From positions 49,459 to 113,458 of the forward strand of contig JAILHF010000055.1 in the NCBI GenBank assembly GCA_024696005.1: 64,000 nucleotides of DNA. The letters run 5' to 3'. Numbering within the stretch: the stretch's first letter is position 1; each line of letters opens with the position of its first letter. The notes under the pieces are model-generated. The model was not told the origin of the DNA and made no database searches. It worked only from the letters and a program-made list of their open reading frames with translations. Source of the DNA: Lachnospiraceae bacterium. GTDB lineage: Bacteria; Bacillota; Clostridia; Lachnospirales; Lachnospiraceae. This document shows positions 36,923 to 45,416 of the stretch, one piece after another. The position numbers were made by a program, and so were the translations under genes.

Positions 36923-37600
36923 ATGGATCAGTACAAGAAGGAATTTATCGATTTTATGGTGGAGTCGGAGGTGTTGAAATTCGGCGAGTTCACCCTGAAG
37001 AGCGGAAGGAAGTCCCCCTTCTTCATGAATGCTGGCGCTTATGTGACGGGAACGCAGCTCAGAAAGCTGGGGCAGTATTATGCGAGAGCCATAGAGGCGC
37101 ATTTCGGCCTGGACTTTGACGTGCTCTTCGGACCGGCATACAAGGGGATCCCTCTGGGCGTGGCGACGGCCATGGCCATCAGCGAGCTCTACGGGGTGGA
37201 TGTGCGCTACGCTTCCAACCGAAAGGAAGTGAAGGATCACGGCGATACGGGCATCATGCTCGGCAGCAATCTGAAGGACGGCGACAAGATCGTGATGATC
37301 GAGGACGTCACGACTTCCGGAAAATCCATCGAAGAGACCTTCCCGATCCTGAAAGCGCAGGCCGATGTGGAGATCAGGGGGCTGATCGTTTCCTTAAACC
37401 GCATGGAAAAAGGAAAAGGCGAGAAGAGCGCTCTTTCGGAGATCAGCGAGCTTTACGGCTTCCCGACCGCCGCGATCGTGACGATGGCGGATGTCACGGA
37501 GTATCTGTACGGACGGGAAAAGGACGGAACGGTACTGATCGATGATGCCAGAAAGGCAGCGATAGACGAGTATTACGCGCAATACGGAGCAAAGGAGTAA
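36923..37600 (+). CDS. pyrE: orotate phosphoribosyltransferase
   Basis: FTLKSGRKSPFFMNAG; VMIEDVTTSGKSIEE. Confidence 0.93.
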   Translation: MDQYKKEFIDFMVESEVLKFGEFTLKSGRKSPFFMNAGAYVTGTQLRKLGQYYARAIEAHFGLDFDVLFGPAYKGIPLGVATAMAISELYGVDVRYASNRKEVKDHGDTGIMLGSNLKDGDKIVMIEDVTTSGKSIEETFPILKAQADVEIRGLIVSLNRMEKGKGEKSALSEISELYGFPTAAIVTMADVTEYLYGREKDGTVLIDDARKAAIDEYYAQYGAKE

Positions 37601-37605
37601 GCCAT

Positions 37606-37758
37606 ATGGAAGAGAGGACCTATCAGATCATGAGCCGCACGGGCGGTTGGAACATCGCACTGGGGATCGTTTCCATCGTCGTGGGTCTTTCGGCCGGTGT
37701 GCTGTTGATCATCGGCGGAAGCAAGCTTCTGGCAGGAAGATCAAAGATCATTTTCTGA
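37606..37758 (+). CDS. 50-aa small membrane protein
   Basis: MEERTYQIMSRTGGWNIALGIVSIVVGLSAGVLLIIGGSKLLAGRSKIIF; below ORF-track length cutoff. Confidence 0.6.
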   Translation: MEERTYQIMSRTGGWNIALGIVSIVVGLSAGVLLIIGGSKLLAGRSKIIF

Positions 37759-37761
37759 CGG

Positions 37762-38079
37762 ATGGGATTTCTGCTCAGATACAAATTTACGAATAAACGT
37801 CATCCGGCGATAGCGATCATGTCCGTGATACTTGCTTTGATCGGAACGGTTTCGCTCGTGCTGGTGATCGTTTCCACCTGCAAGAACGGCGGTGTGGCTT
37901 TGCCGCGCTACGGGATCACGGTGCTGCTCGCGCTGCTGATGTCCCTTGTCGGCCTGATCTTCGCGATCGTGGCCAGGACAAAACCCGACCGCTATACCTT
38001 TTTCCCCGATCTGGGGATCCTGTTGAACGGGCTGCTGCTTATTTCCTGCGGCGGGATCCTGTTCCTCGGGCTTTCTTGA
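37762..38079 (+). CDS. small multi-TM membrane protein
   Basis: 105 aa, three hydrophobic segments. Confidence 0.6.
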   Translation: MGFLLRYKFTNKRHPAIAIMSVILALIGTVSLVLVIVSTCKNGGVALPRYGITVLLALLMSLVGLIFAIVARTKPDRYTFFPDLGILLNGLLLISCGGILFLGLS

Positions 38080-38119
38080 TGAAGGAGATCCCGCCTGCGG
38101 GCGGTAAAAGAGGACCGGT

Positions 38120-40174
38120 ATGGAAGAACGCATGGAATTGGCGTGTGAGCGCCTGATTGAGAGAAAAGAAGAGCTTGAAACAAAAAACACGGTACTGCCG
38201 GGGGACTGGCAGGATTTTTTTGTGACGCAGGTCAGGCTCCTTCTGCTTCTGAAAGAGGTACGGGATGGCGCGGACAAGGCGCCGGTTGAAAAACTGAGGG
38301 AATGGAACCGCGAGCTGTATGCGGATATCCTTCCGGAGAATTATGAACGGAGCTGGTGCAATCCGACGCGAGCCGTCGAAGCCTTCGGCGGGGAGCTGGG
38401 ACGGCTTCTTTGTTCCGTTGCGGCCGAGATGCGCAGCGCGATCCGCTATGCCTTTGAAGGGGAAGATGAAGCGCTGCTGATCCGGATGGAACTTTTGCTC
38501 CAGCTTTTCTACATGACGGAGCAGGGTTTTGCGGAAGACAAGGCCGCTCCGGAATATGCGGTGTATAAAGAGGACTGGTATTCCTTTGTCAGTGATTATT
38601 TCGAGACGGAATACGAGCGCAGGGCGGCACAGCTTGTGGATCCGGAACGGGATTTTGCGCTGCGCATCATCCGGGAAGCCGACCTGGGCGGGACGGATTA
38701 TCTCTACCGTTTCGGGGAATACATCACGGAGAACGAGCGGAAGCTGGCGGAATATATCGGAAGCCTTCCCGAAGAGCGGATCGCGCAGATCGCGGATACC
38801 TGGACCGAAGGCTACCGCATCGGTTTTGTGAACTGCGGAAAGGATCTTTCGATCAAAACGAGCGTGAACATCCGCTATCCGCTGGGCTTTGAACGCGTGG
38901 TCAGGCGTGCGGTCTCCAACTTTGAGGCGATGGGCCTGGGCAGCGTGATCTACAGTCCCGGGGAGAACATCTTTTTCGGCCGCAGCGTCAGCAAGAACGG
39001 ATTTTTCGGTGCCAATCCGAATCCGCAGTTCGATTATGACCACAGAGAGGATATCGCTGTCCTTTTGGACGGACAGATGGTGACGCGCCGCCTGGAATGC
39101 ATCGAGCAGGGCTTTGCGGCGGTGAAGGAAAAGGCGAAGGGGCACGCGGGGCCTGCGGTAATGGAGGTCTTCGGAGAAACGCCTTTTGTGCCGAAGGAGA
39201 ATGCAAATGCCTGCCGTCTGAGCGAAGAGCAGCGCCGTCTGCAGGTACGCTTCCGGACGGAAAACCTTCGCATTGTGAACAATTACATACCCGGGGAAGA
39301 GCGGAGCTTTACGATCATCGCCTTTCCCGTTCCCGCCATCGGAGAGAAGTTCGAAGAGATCTTTGATGCGGTGGTGCGGATCAACACGCTGGATTATCGG
39401 AAATACCTCACGATCCAGAGCGTGATGATCGATGCCCTGAACGGGGCGAGAGCCGTTCATGTCAGGGGAATGGGCGGAAACCGCACGGAGCTGACGGTAA
39501 GCCTGATGCAGCCGGACGACAAAGAAAAACAGGCGGTTTACGAAAACTGCGTGGCGGATGTGAACATACCGGTGGGAGAGATCTTTACGACTCCGGTATT
39601 GAAAGGGACCGACGGCATCCTGCATGTGAGCCGGGTCTTTCTGAACGAACTGGAATTCAGGAATCTGTCCCTTGTTTTCAAGGACGGGATGGTGACGGAT
39701 TACGACTGCGCGAACTTCTCCGATCCCGCGGAGAACAGGCGCTATATCGAGGAAAACGTGCTCTTCCATCATAAGAGCCTTCCGATGGGAGAAGCAGCGA
39801 TCGGGACCAATACCACGGCCTATACGATGGCGAGAAAGTACGGGATCGAGGCGGTACTGCCCATCCTGATCGCCGAAAAGACAGGCCCGCATTTCGCGGT
39901 CGGGGATACCTGCTATTCCCATTCGGAAGATCTGCGGGTGTTCAATCCGGACGGGAAAGAGATCATCGCAAAGGACAATGAAGTATCGTCTTTGCGAAAG
40001 AGCGATCCGTCCAAAGCGTATTTCGGCTGTCATACGGATGTGACGCTTCCCTATGACGAGCTGGGACTGCTGGAAGGGATATTCGATGACGGCAGCCGCG
40101 TCAGCATCATAGAAAACGGACGTTTCGTGCTTCCGGGAACGGAAGAGCTGAACGAGGCGCTGGATGAGGGATAA
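38120..40174 (+). CDS. M29-like aminopeptidase
   Basis: 684 aa; IPVGEIFTTPVLKGTDGILHVSRV...MARKYGIEAVLPILIAEKTGPHFAVGDTCYSHSED. Confidence 0.7.
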   Translation: MEERMELACERLIERKEELETKNTVLPGDWQDFFVTQVRLLLLLKEVRDGADKAPVEKLREWNRELYADILPENYERSWCNPTRAVEAFGGELGRLLCSVAAEMRSAIRYAFEGEDEALLIRMELLLQLFYMTEQGFAEDKAAPEYAVYKEDWYSFVSDYFETEYERRAAQLVDPERDFALRIIREADLGGTDYLYRFGEYITENERKLAEYIGSLPEERIAQIADTWTEGYRIGFVNCGKDLSIKTSVNIRYPLGFERVVRRAVSNFEAMGLGSVIYSPGENIFFGRSVSKNGFFGANPNPQFDYDHREDIAVLLDGQMVTRRLECIEQGFAAVKEKAKGHAGPAVMEVFGETPFVPKENANACRLSEEQRRLQVRFRTENLRIVNNYIPGEERSFTIIAFPVPAIGEKFEEIFDAVVRINTLDYRKYLTIQSVMIDALNGARAVHVRGMGGNRTELTVSLMQPDDKEKQAVYENCVADVNIPVGEIFTTPVLKGTDGILHVSRVFLNELEFRNLSLVFKDGMVTDYDCANFSDPAENRRYIEENVLFHHKSLPMGEAAIGTNTTAYTMARKYGIEAVLPILIAEKTGPHFAVGDTCYSHSEDLRVFNPDGKEIIAKDNEVSSLRKSDPSKAYFGCHTDVTLPYDELGLLEGIFDDGSRVSIIENGRFVLPGTEELNEALDEG

Positions 40175-40195
40175 GAATTCAAAGGAGGTAGTAAA

Positions 40196-40696
40196 ATGCC
40201 ACAGGTAGGGATTGTAATGGGCAGTGATTCGGACATGCCCGTGATGAGAAAGGCGGCGGAGGTGCTGGAGGAGCTGGGGATCAGCTTTTCGATGCGCATC
40301 ATCTCGGCACACCGGGAGCCGGATGTCTTTTTCGAATATGCAAAGAATGCGGAAGCCGAGGGGATCAAGGTGATCATCGCCGGAGCCGGAATGGCGGCGC
40401 ATCTGCCCGGCATGTGCGCGGCGATCTTTCCGATGCCCGTGATCGGGATCCCGATGCATACGACTTCACTGGGCGGACGCGATTCCCTGTATTCCATCGT
40501 GCAGATGCCTTCGGGGATCCCGGTGGCAACGGTGGCGATCGGAGGCGGGACGAATGCCGGGCTGCTGGCAGCGAAGATCCTGGCCACTTCCGACGAAAAA
40601 CTGCTGGAAAAACTGAAGGCGTACAGCCAAACGCTGAAGGAGGCTGTGGAAAAGAAGGACGCGAAACTTCAGGAATGCGGATACAAGGAGTATTAA
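40196..40696 (+). CDS. purE: 5-(carboxyamino)imidazole ribonucleotide mutase
   Basis: VGIVMGSDSDMPVMRKAAEVL; ISAHREPD; AAHLPGMCA. Confidence 0.95.
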   Translation: MPQVGIVMGSDSDMPVMRKAAEVLEELGISFSMRIISAHREPDVFFEYAKNAEAEGIKVIIAGAGMAAHLPGMCAAIFPMPVIGIPMHTTSLGGRDSLYSIVQMPSGIPVATVAIGGGTNAGLLAAKILATSDEKLLEKLKAYSQTLKEAVEKKDAKLQECGYKEY

Positions 40697-40708
40697 AAGG
40701 AGGAGAGT

Positions 40709-41734
40709 ATGGATTACAAAAAGGCTGGAGTGGATATTGAAGCCGGTTACCGTTCCGTGGAGCTGATGAAGCAATATGTGTCAAAGACGATGCGCCCCGA
40801 GGTCCTGGGCGGGATCGGCGGCTTTGCGGGAGCGTTTTCCCTGGCTTCCATCAAAAACATGGAAAAGCCGACGCTGATCTCGGGTACCGACGGCGTGGGA
40901 ACAAAGATCAAGCTGGCATTTCTCCTGGACAAGCACGATACGGTCGGCATCGACTGCGTTGCGATGTGCGTGAACGATATCGCCTGCGCGGGAGCGGAAC
41001 CGCTCTTTTTCCTTGATTACATCGCCTGCGGCAGGAACATCCCCGAAAAGATCGCTTCGATCGTGAAGGGCGTTTCGGAAGGCTGCATCCAGGCGGGCTG
41101 CGCGCTGGTTGGCGGCGAGACGGCCGAGCATCCGGATCTGATGCCCGAGGAGGAATACGATCTGGCCGGTTTCGCGGTAGGCCTCGCGGATGAGAAGGAT
41201 ATCATCGACGGTCATGCGATCAAAGCAGGGGATACCCTGATCGGCATTGCGTCGAGCGGCGTGCACTCCAACGGGTTTTCGCTGGTCCGCAAGGTGTTCC
41301 CGATGACGAGCGACGCGCTGATCCGCTATAACAACGAGCTGGGGATGAGCCTGGGCGATGCCCTGCTCACGCCTACCAGGATCTATGTGAAAGCGCTGCG
41401 CGCGGTAAAGGAAGCCGGGCTCACGATCAAAGGCTGCAGCCATATCACCGGCGGCGGTTTTTACGAGAACATTCCCCGCATGCTGCCCGACGGCATCGGA
41501 GCGAAGGTGGAAAAGAAGAGCTACGAACGGCCGGTGATCTTTGACCTGCTGCAAAAGAGCGGTGATATCGATGAGCATGTCATGTACAATACCTACAATA
41601 TGGGTATCGGCATGGTCCTTGCCGTGGATCCCGCCGAAGCGGATGCCGTGGTGAAGGCACTGGAAGGAGCCGGGGAAAAGGCTTATGTCATCGGTGAGAC
41701 GGTCGCCGGAGAAAAGGAAGCGGTGATATGCTGA
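40709..41734 (+). CDS. purM: phosphoribosylformylglycinamidine cyclo-ligase
   Basis: [28 protein letters not shown]. Confidence 0.95.
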   Translation: MDYKKAGVDIEAGYRSVELMKQYVSKTMRPEVLGGIGGFAGAFSLASIKNMEKPTLISGTDGVGTKIKLAFLLDKHDTVGIDCVAMCVNDIACAGAEPLFFLDYIACGRNIPEKIASIVKGVSEGCIQAGCALVGGETAEHPDLMPEEEYDLAGFAVGLADEKDIIDGHAIKAGDTLIGIASSGVHSNGFSLVRKVFPMTSDALIRYNNELGMSLGDALLTPTRIYVKALRAVKEAGLTIKGCSHITGGGFYENIPRMLPDGIGAKVEKKSYERPVIFDLLQKSGDIDEHVMYNTYNMGIGMVLAVDPAEADAVVKALEGAGEKAYVIGETVAGEKEAVIC

Positions 41735-42333
41735 GAGTAGCGGTAATGGTAAGCGGCGGCGGAACGAATCTGCAGGCCATCATTGACGCGGTCGAGAGCG
41801 GGAAGATACGGGACACAAAGCTCGTGCGCGTGATCTCGAACAAGGCGGACGCCTATGCGCTCACGCGGGCCAAGGAGCACGGGATCGAGGCTGTGGCTGT
41901 GACGAGAAAGGATCATGCGGACAAGGAGGCTTTCCACGCTGCGCTTCTTGCGGCGCTTGATGAGGTCAAGCCCGACCTGGTCGTTCTTGCGGGATTCCTG
42001 GTCGTGCTTCCGCCCGAGATGGTGCAGCGTTACCGGGGGAGGATCATCAATATCCATCCGGCGCTGATCCCCTCGTTCTGCGGTGACGGGTTTTACGGAC
42101 TCAAAGTACACGAGGCGGCTCTGGCCAGAGGAGTAAAGGTCACCGGAGCCACGGTCCATTTCGTGGAGGAAGGGACCGACACGGGACCGATCATCGCGCA
42201 AAAAGCAGTAGAGGTGCTGCCCGGTGATACGCCGGAAGTCCTTCAGAAAAGGGTGATGGAACAGGCAGAGTGGATCCTGCTCCCGCAGGTGATCGACGAG
42301 ATCGCCACGGGCAGGCTCAAGATCGGAGGTTAA
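41728..42333 (+). CDS. purN: phosphoribosylglycinamide formyltransferase
   Basis: [31 protein letters not shown]. Confidence 0.94.
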   Translation: MLRVAVMVSGGGTNLQAIIDAVESGKIRDTKLVRVISNKADAYALTRAKEHGIEAVAVTRKDHADKEAFHAALLAALDEVKPDLVVLAGFLVVLPPEMVQRYRGRIINIHPALIPSFCGDGFYGLKVHEAALARGVKVTGATVHFVEEGTDTGPIIAQKAVEVLPGDTPEVLQKRVMEQAEWILLPQVIDEIATGRLKIGG

Positions 42334-42337
42334 CGGG

Positions 42338-43609
42338 ATGAAGGTTATGATCGTTGGCGGCGGCGGACGCGAACATGCCATTGCCGCAAAGCTTAAGGAA
42401 AGCAAAAACTGCGACAGGCTCTATTGCGCACCGGGAAACGCCGGCATCGCGCAGATTGCCGAGTGCGTGCCCATCGGCGTGATGGAGTTTGACAAGATCA
42501 GGGATTTTGCGAAAAAGGAGCAGATCGATCTGGTGGTCGTTGCGCCGGATGATCCGCTGGCGGCCGGCCTGGTGGATGAGCTGGAGAAGGCAGGGCTTCG
42601 CGCTTTCGGACCCCGTAAGAATGCGGCGATCCTGGAGGGCAGCAAGGCTTTTTCCAAGGATCTCATGAAGAAGTACGGCATTCCCACGGCGGAATACGAG
42701 AATTTCGATTCCGCGGAGGAAGCGCTGCGCTATCTTGAGAGTGCTTCCTATCCCATCGTTCTGAAAGCGGACGGCCTGGCGCTCGGCAAGGGAGTGCTGA
42801 TCTGCGCGGATCATGCGGAGGCAGAGGCCGGCGTGAAAGAGATCATGGAAGACCGGAAGTTCGGCGATGCGGGAAAGCGCATGGTCGTGGAGCAGTTCAT
42901 GACGGGGCGTGAGGTTTCGGTCCTGACCTTTACGGACGGGAAGACGATCCGCGTCATGGCGAGTGCCCAGGATCACAAACGTGCAAAGGACAATGACGAA
43001 GGCCTCAATACCGGCGGCATGGGAACCTTTTCTCCGAGTCCGTTCTATACGGAGGAGATCCACGAGTACTGCATGAAGAACATCTATCAGCCTACCGTGG
43101 ATGCGATGGCAAAGGAAGGACGTGTATTTCAGGGCGTGATCTTTTTCGGCCTGATGCTCACGCCGGAGGGCCCGAAGGTTCTGGAATACAATGCCCGTTT
43201 CGGGGATCCGGAAGCGCAGGTGGTGCTCCCGCGCATGGAAAACGATCTGCTGGAAGTCATGGAAGCCTGCGTGGACGGCACGCTGGATAAGATCGAGCTG
43301 AAATTCAGGGATGAAGCGGCAGTATGTGTGGTCCTGGCTTCGGACGGCTATCCCCTGAGCTATGAAAAGGGGAAAGAGATCACGGGACTGGAAGCTTTTG
43401 AAGGGAAGAAGGATGCGTTCTGCTTCCATGCGGGCACAAAGTCCGGGGACGGAAAGGTCCTGACGAACGGCGGCCGTGTCCTGGGGATCACGGCACTCGG
43501 CGCAGATCTGAAGGAAGCACGCAAAAAAGCATACGAAGCGTGCGAATGGGTGCATTTTTCCAACAAATATATGCGCCATGACATCGGAAAAGCCATCGAT
43601 GAGGTTTGA
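42338..43609 (+). CDS. purD: phosphoribosylamine-glycine ligase
   Basis: MKVMIVGGGGREHAIA; GGMGTFSPSPFY; EYNARFGDPEAQ. Confidence 0.95.
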   Translation: MKVMIVGGGGREHAIAAKLKESKNCDRLYCAPGNAGIAQIAECVPIGVMEFDKIRDFAKKEQIDLVVVAPDDPLAAGLVDELEKAGLRAFGPRKNAAILEGSKAFSKDLMKKYGIPTAEYENFDSAEEALRYLESASYPIVLKADGLALGKGVLICADHAEAEAGVKEIMEDRKFGDAGKRMVVEQFMTGREVSVLTFTDGKTIRVMASAQDHKRAKDNDEGLNTGGMGTFSPSPFYTEEIHEYCMKNIYQPTVDAMAKEGRVFQGVIFFGLMLTPEGPKVLEYNARFGDPEAQVVLPRMENDLLEVMEACVDGTLDKIELKFRDEAAVCVVLASDGYPLSYEKGKEITGLEAFEGKKDAFCFHAGTKSGDGKVLTNGGRVLGITALGADLKEARKKAYEACEWVHFSNKYMRHDIGKAIDEV

Positions 43610-43746
43610 TTTACATAACTGATTTACATAATTTGCAAAAAAAGCTGGATATTTTGTGAACTATGCTTTATAATATCAAATCGGGTATGGGTTTTCCGTT
43701 AAGGAAAATTGAACTTTTAGGAAAAATCGGGGAAAGGGATAGAACA

Positions 43747-44937
43747 ATGGAGAAAAGAAAGACAAATTGGGCCAGATACGGTCTGGCATTCCTGATGGCA
43801 ATGGTCCTCTTTTTCGCGATGCATGTAATGGCACACGCGGGGGAGGATGAGAACGAGGGAACGGCAACGGTCAAAGCCGGCAAGGAAAACGTTCGTGTGC
43901 GTGCCAGCGCCGTGGACGGAAGCGAAGTTGCGCATGTAAACGGCGGTGACAGCTTTACGGTTCTGGGTTCCACCACGGGCAGCGACGGTTACACCTGGTA
44001 TGAGATCAGCGGTACCGCGGGCGGCAACTCGATACGCGGTTATATCCGTGAGGATTTTGTGGATGTTACGGAAGCAACAACGCCCGACGAAGGCGCGGAT
44101 GAACCTGAGGATACGCAGGAGAGCGCACCGGGCGGAGAGGACGCGACACCAACGGATACATCGGTCCTCGGGACGATCCTGGCGATGGATCCGCCCGTTG
44201 GCGAGGACGGAAATGAAGCAACGCCTCCTTCGATGCCTGCAGGCTTTTCCGAGACGGAGATCATCGTGGGCGAGCGTCAGGTCAAGGCATGGCAGAAGGA
44301 TGATGTCTTCTATCTTTTCTATGCGACCTCTCCTTCCGGCAATGTAGGATGGTTTTTGTATGATTCCGGCGAAGGACGCTGGGTGCGTTACATGGATTTC
44401 CTTCTGGAGTACAACGCTTCCTCCGAAGCAACAGCCGGTGGCGGCGGTGTCAAGAAGGGCGTGGTGATCATGCTCGCGGTCCTTGTGGTCCTGCTTCTTG
44501 CGGCATGCGGTTTCCTTGCATTCCGCCTGTTCAGCGGCCGTGATTTCTATGATGATGATGACGACGATGATGATGATTATCGTCCCGCAAAGCGCACTGC
44601 TCCGAGCACCGGCAGCCAGAGACCCGCGTCGGCTTCTCCTGCCCGTCCGGCAGGCCAGGGACAGCGCCCGGCAGGCCAGCCCCGTCCGGCAGGCCAGGGA
44701 CAGCGTCCGGCAGGACAGCCCCGTCCGGCAGGTCAGGGACAGCGTCCGGCAGGTCAGCCCCGTCCGGCGGCAGGCCAGGGACAGCGCCCGGCAGGCCAGC
44801 CCCGTCCGGCAGGCCAGGGACAGCCGGTCCGCAGACAGAGCCAGGGCGGCGCACCTGTGACCAGACGCAGCCCGCAGGGAGCGAACGGACAGCGCCCCGT
44901 GCGCCAGAGCCGCCCCATGGATGACGATGAGGAGTAA
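43747..44937 (+). CDS. SH3b-domain membrane protein with repetitive PAGQGQRPAGQPR tail
   Basis: signal peptide/TM, VRVRASAVDGSEVAHVNGGDSF SH3b, TM GVVIMLAVLVVLLLAACGFLAF, D9 tract, Pro/Gly/Gln/Arg repeats; start corrected to 43747. Confidence 0.75.
   Translation: MEKRKTNWARYGLAFLMAMVLFFAMHVMAHAGEDENEGTATVKAGKENVRVRASAVDGSEVAHVNGGDSFTVLGSTTGSDGYTWYEISGTAGGNSIRGYIREDFVDVTEATTPDEGADEPEDTQESAPGGEDATPTDTSVLGTILAMDPPVGEDGNEATPPSMPAGFSETEIIVGERQVKAWQKDDVFYLFYATSPSGNVGWFLYDSGEGRWVRYMDFLLEYNASSEATAGGGGVKKGVVIMLAVLVVLLLAACGFLAFRLFSGRDFYDDDDDDDDDYRPAKRTAPSTGSQRPASASPARPAGQGQRPAGQPRPAGQGQRPAGQPRPAGQGQRPAGQPRPAAGQGQRPAGQPRPAGQGQPVRRQSQGGAPVTRRSPQGANGQRPVRQSRPMDDDEE
44641..44829 (+). repeat. 39-nt coding minisatellite (PAGQGQRPAGQPR)
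   Basis: tandem cgtccggcaggccagggacagcgyccggcaggccagccc units. Confidence 0.85.
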
Positions 44938-44957
44938 GCCCTGAACGGAAAAACTGA

Positions 44958-44986
44958 TTGACAAAACACCTCTGATGTTATATGAT
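44958..44986 (+). promoter_or_regulatory. consensus promoter TTGACA-N17-TATGAT of the GntR-clpC unit
   Basis: TTGACA 44958-44963, TATGAT 44981-44986. Confidence 0.85.
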
Positions 44987-45010
44987 GAGTATAACATCAG
45001 AGGTTCTTTT
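44968..45010 (+). promoter_or_regulatory. 14-bp perfect inverted repeat overlapping the -10 (operator and/or terminator)
   Basis: ACCTCTGATGTTAT (44968-44981) / ATAACATCAGAGGT (44991-45004) + TCTTTTT. Confidence 0.75.
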
Positions 45011-45030
45011 TATGATGAACGGAGGGTGCT

Positions 45031-45414
45031 ATGGCAGACAGTTCTTTCAAGATCGAGATCAATTTTGACAGTGAAGAAGCGTACTATATGCAGATCCGCA
45101 ACCAGGTCATCGCACAGATCGCCTACGGAAAGCTGGAGAAGGGTGAGCAGCTTCCTTCCGTGCGTCAGCTGGCGGAGGAGATCGGGATCAACATGCACAC
45201 GGTAAACAAGGCATATTCCCTGCTCCGCAGAGAAGGCTATGTCAAGATCGACCGTCGCAGCGGCGCAAAGGTTGATGTGGAATATCGGCAGGACAGTGAT
45301 ATAAAGGAAATCAGCGAGGAGCTTTATTTGCTGGTGGCAAAGGCACGCTGCAAGGGGATCAGCAAAGAGACCCTGCTCAGGCTGGTTGACGAACACTTTG
45401 CCCAAGGGAACTGA
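45031..45414 (+). CDS. GntR-family (YtrA-type) transcriptional regulator
   Basis: YYMQIRNQVIAQIAYGKLEKGEQLPSVRQLAEEIGINMHTVNKAYSLLRREGYV. Confidence 0.88.
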   Translation: MADSSFKIEINFDSEEAYYMQIRNQVIAQIAYGKLEKGEQLPSVRQLAEEIGINMHTVNKAYSLLRREGYVKIDRRSGAKVDVEYRQDSDIKEISEELYLLVAKARCKGISKETLLRLVDEHFAQGN

Positions 45415-45416
45415 AC

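Noticed and set aside
32779-37600. PyrR attenuator in the pyr genes
   Set aside because: No recognisable PyrR-binding loop/antiterminator upstream of pyrF or pyrE; only simple terminator hairpins
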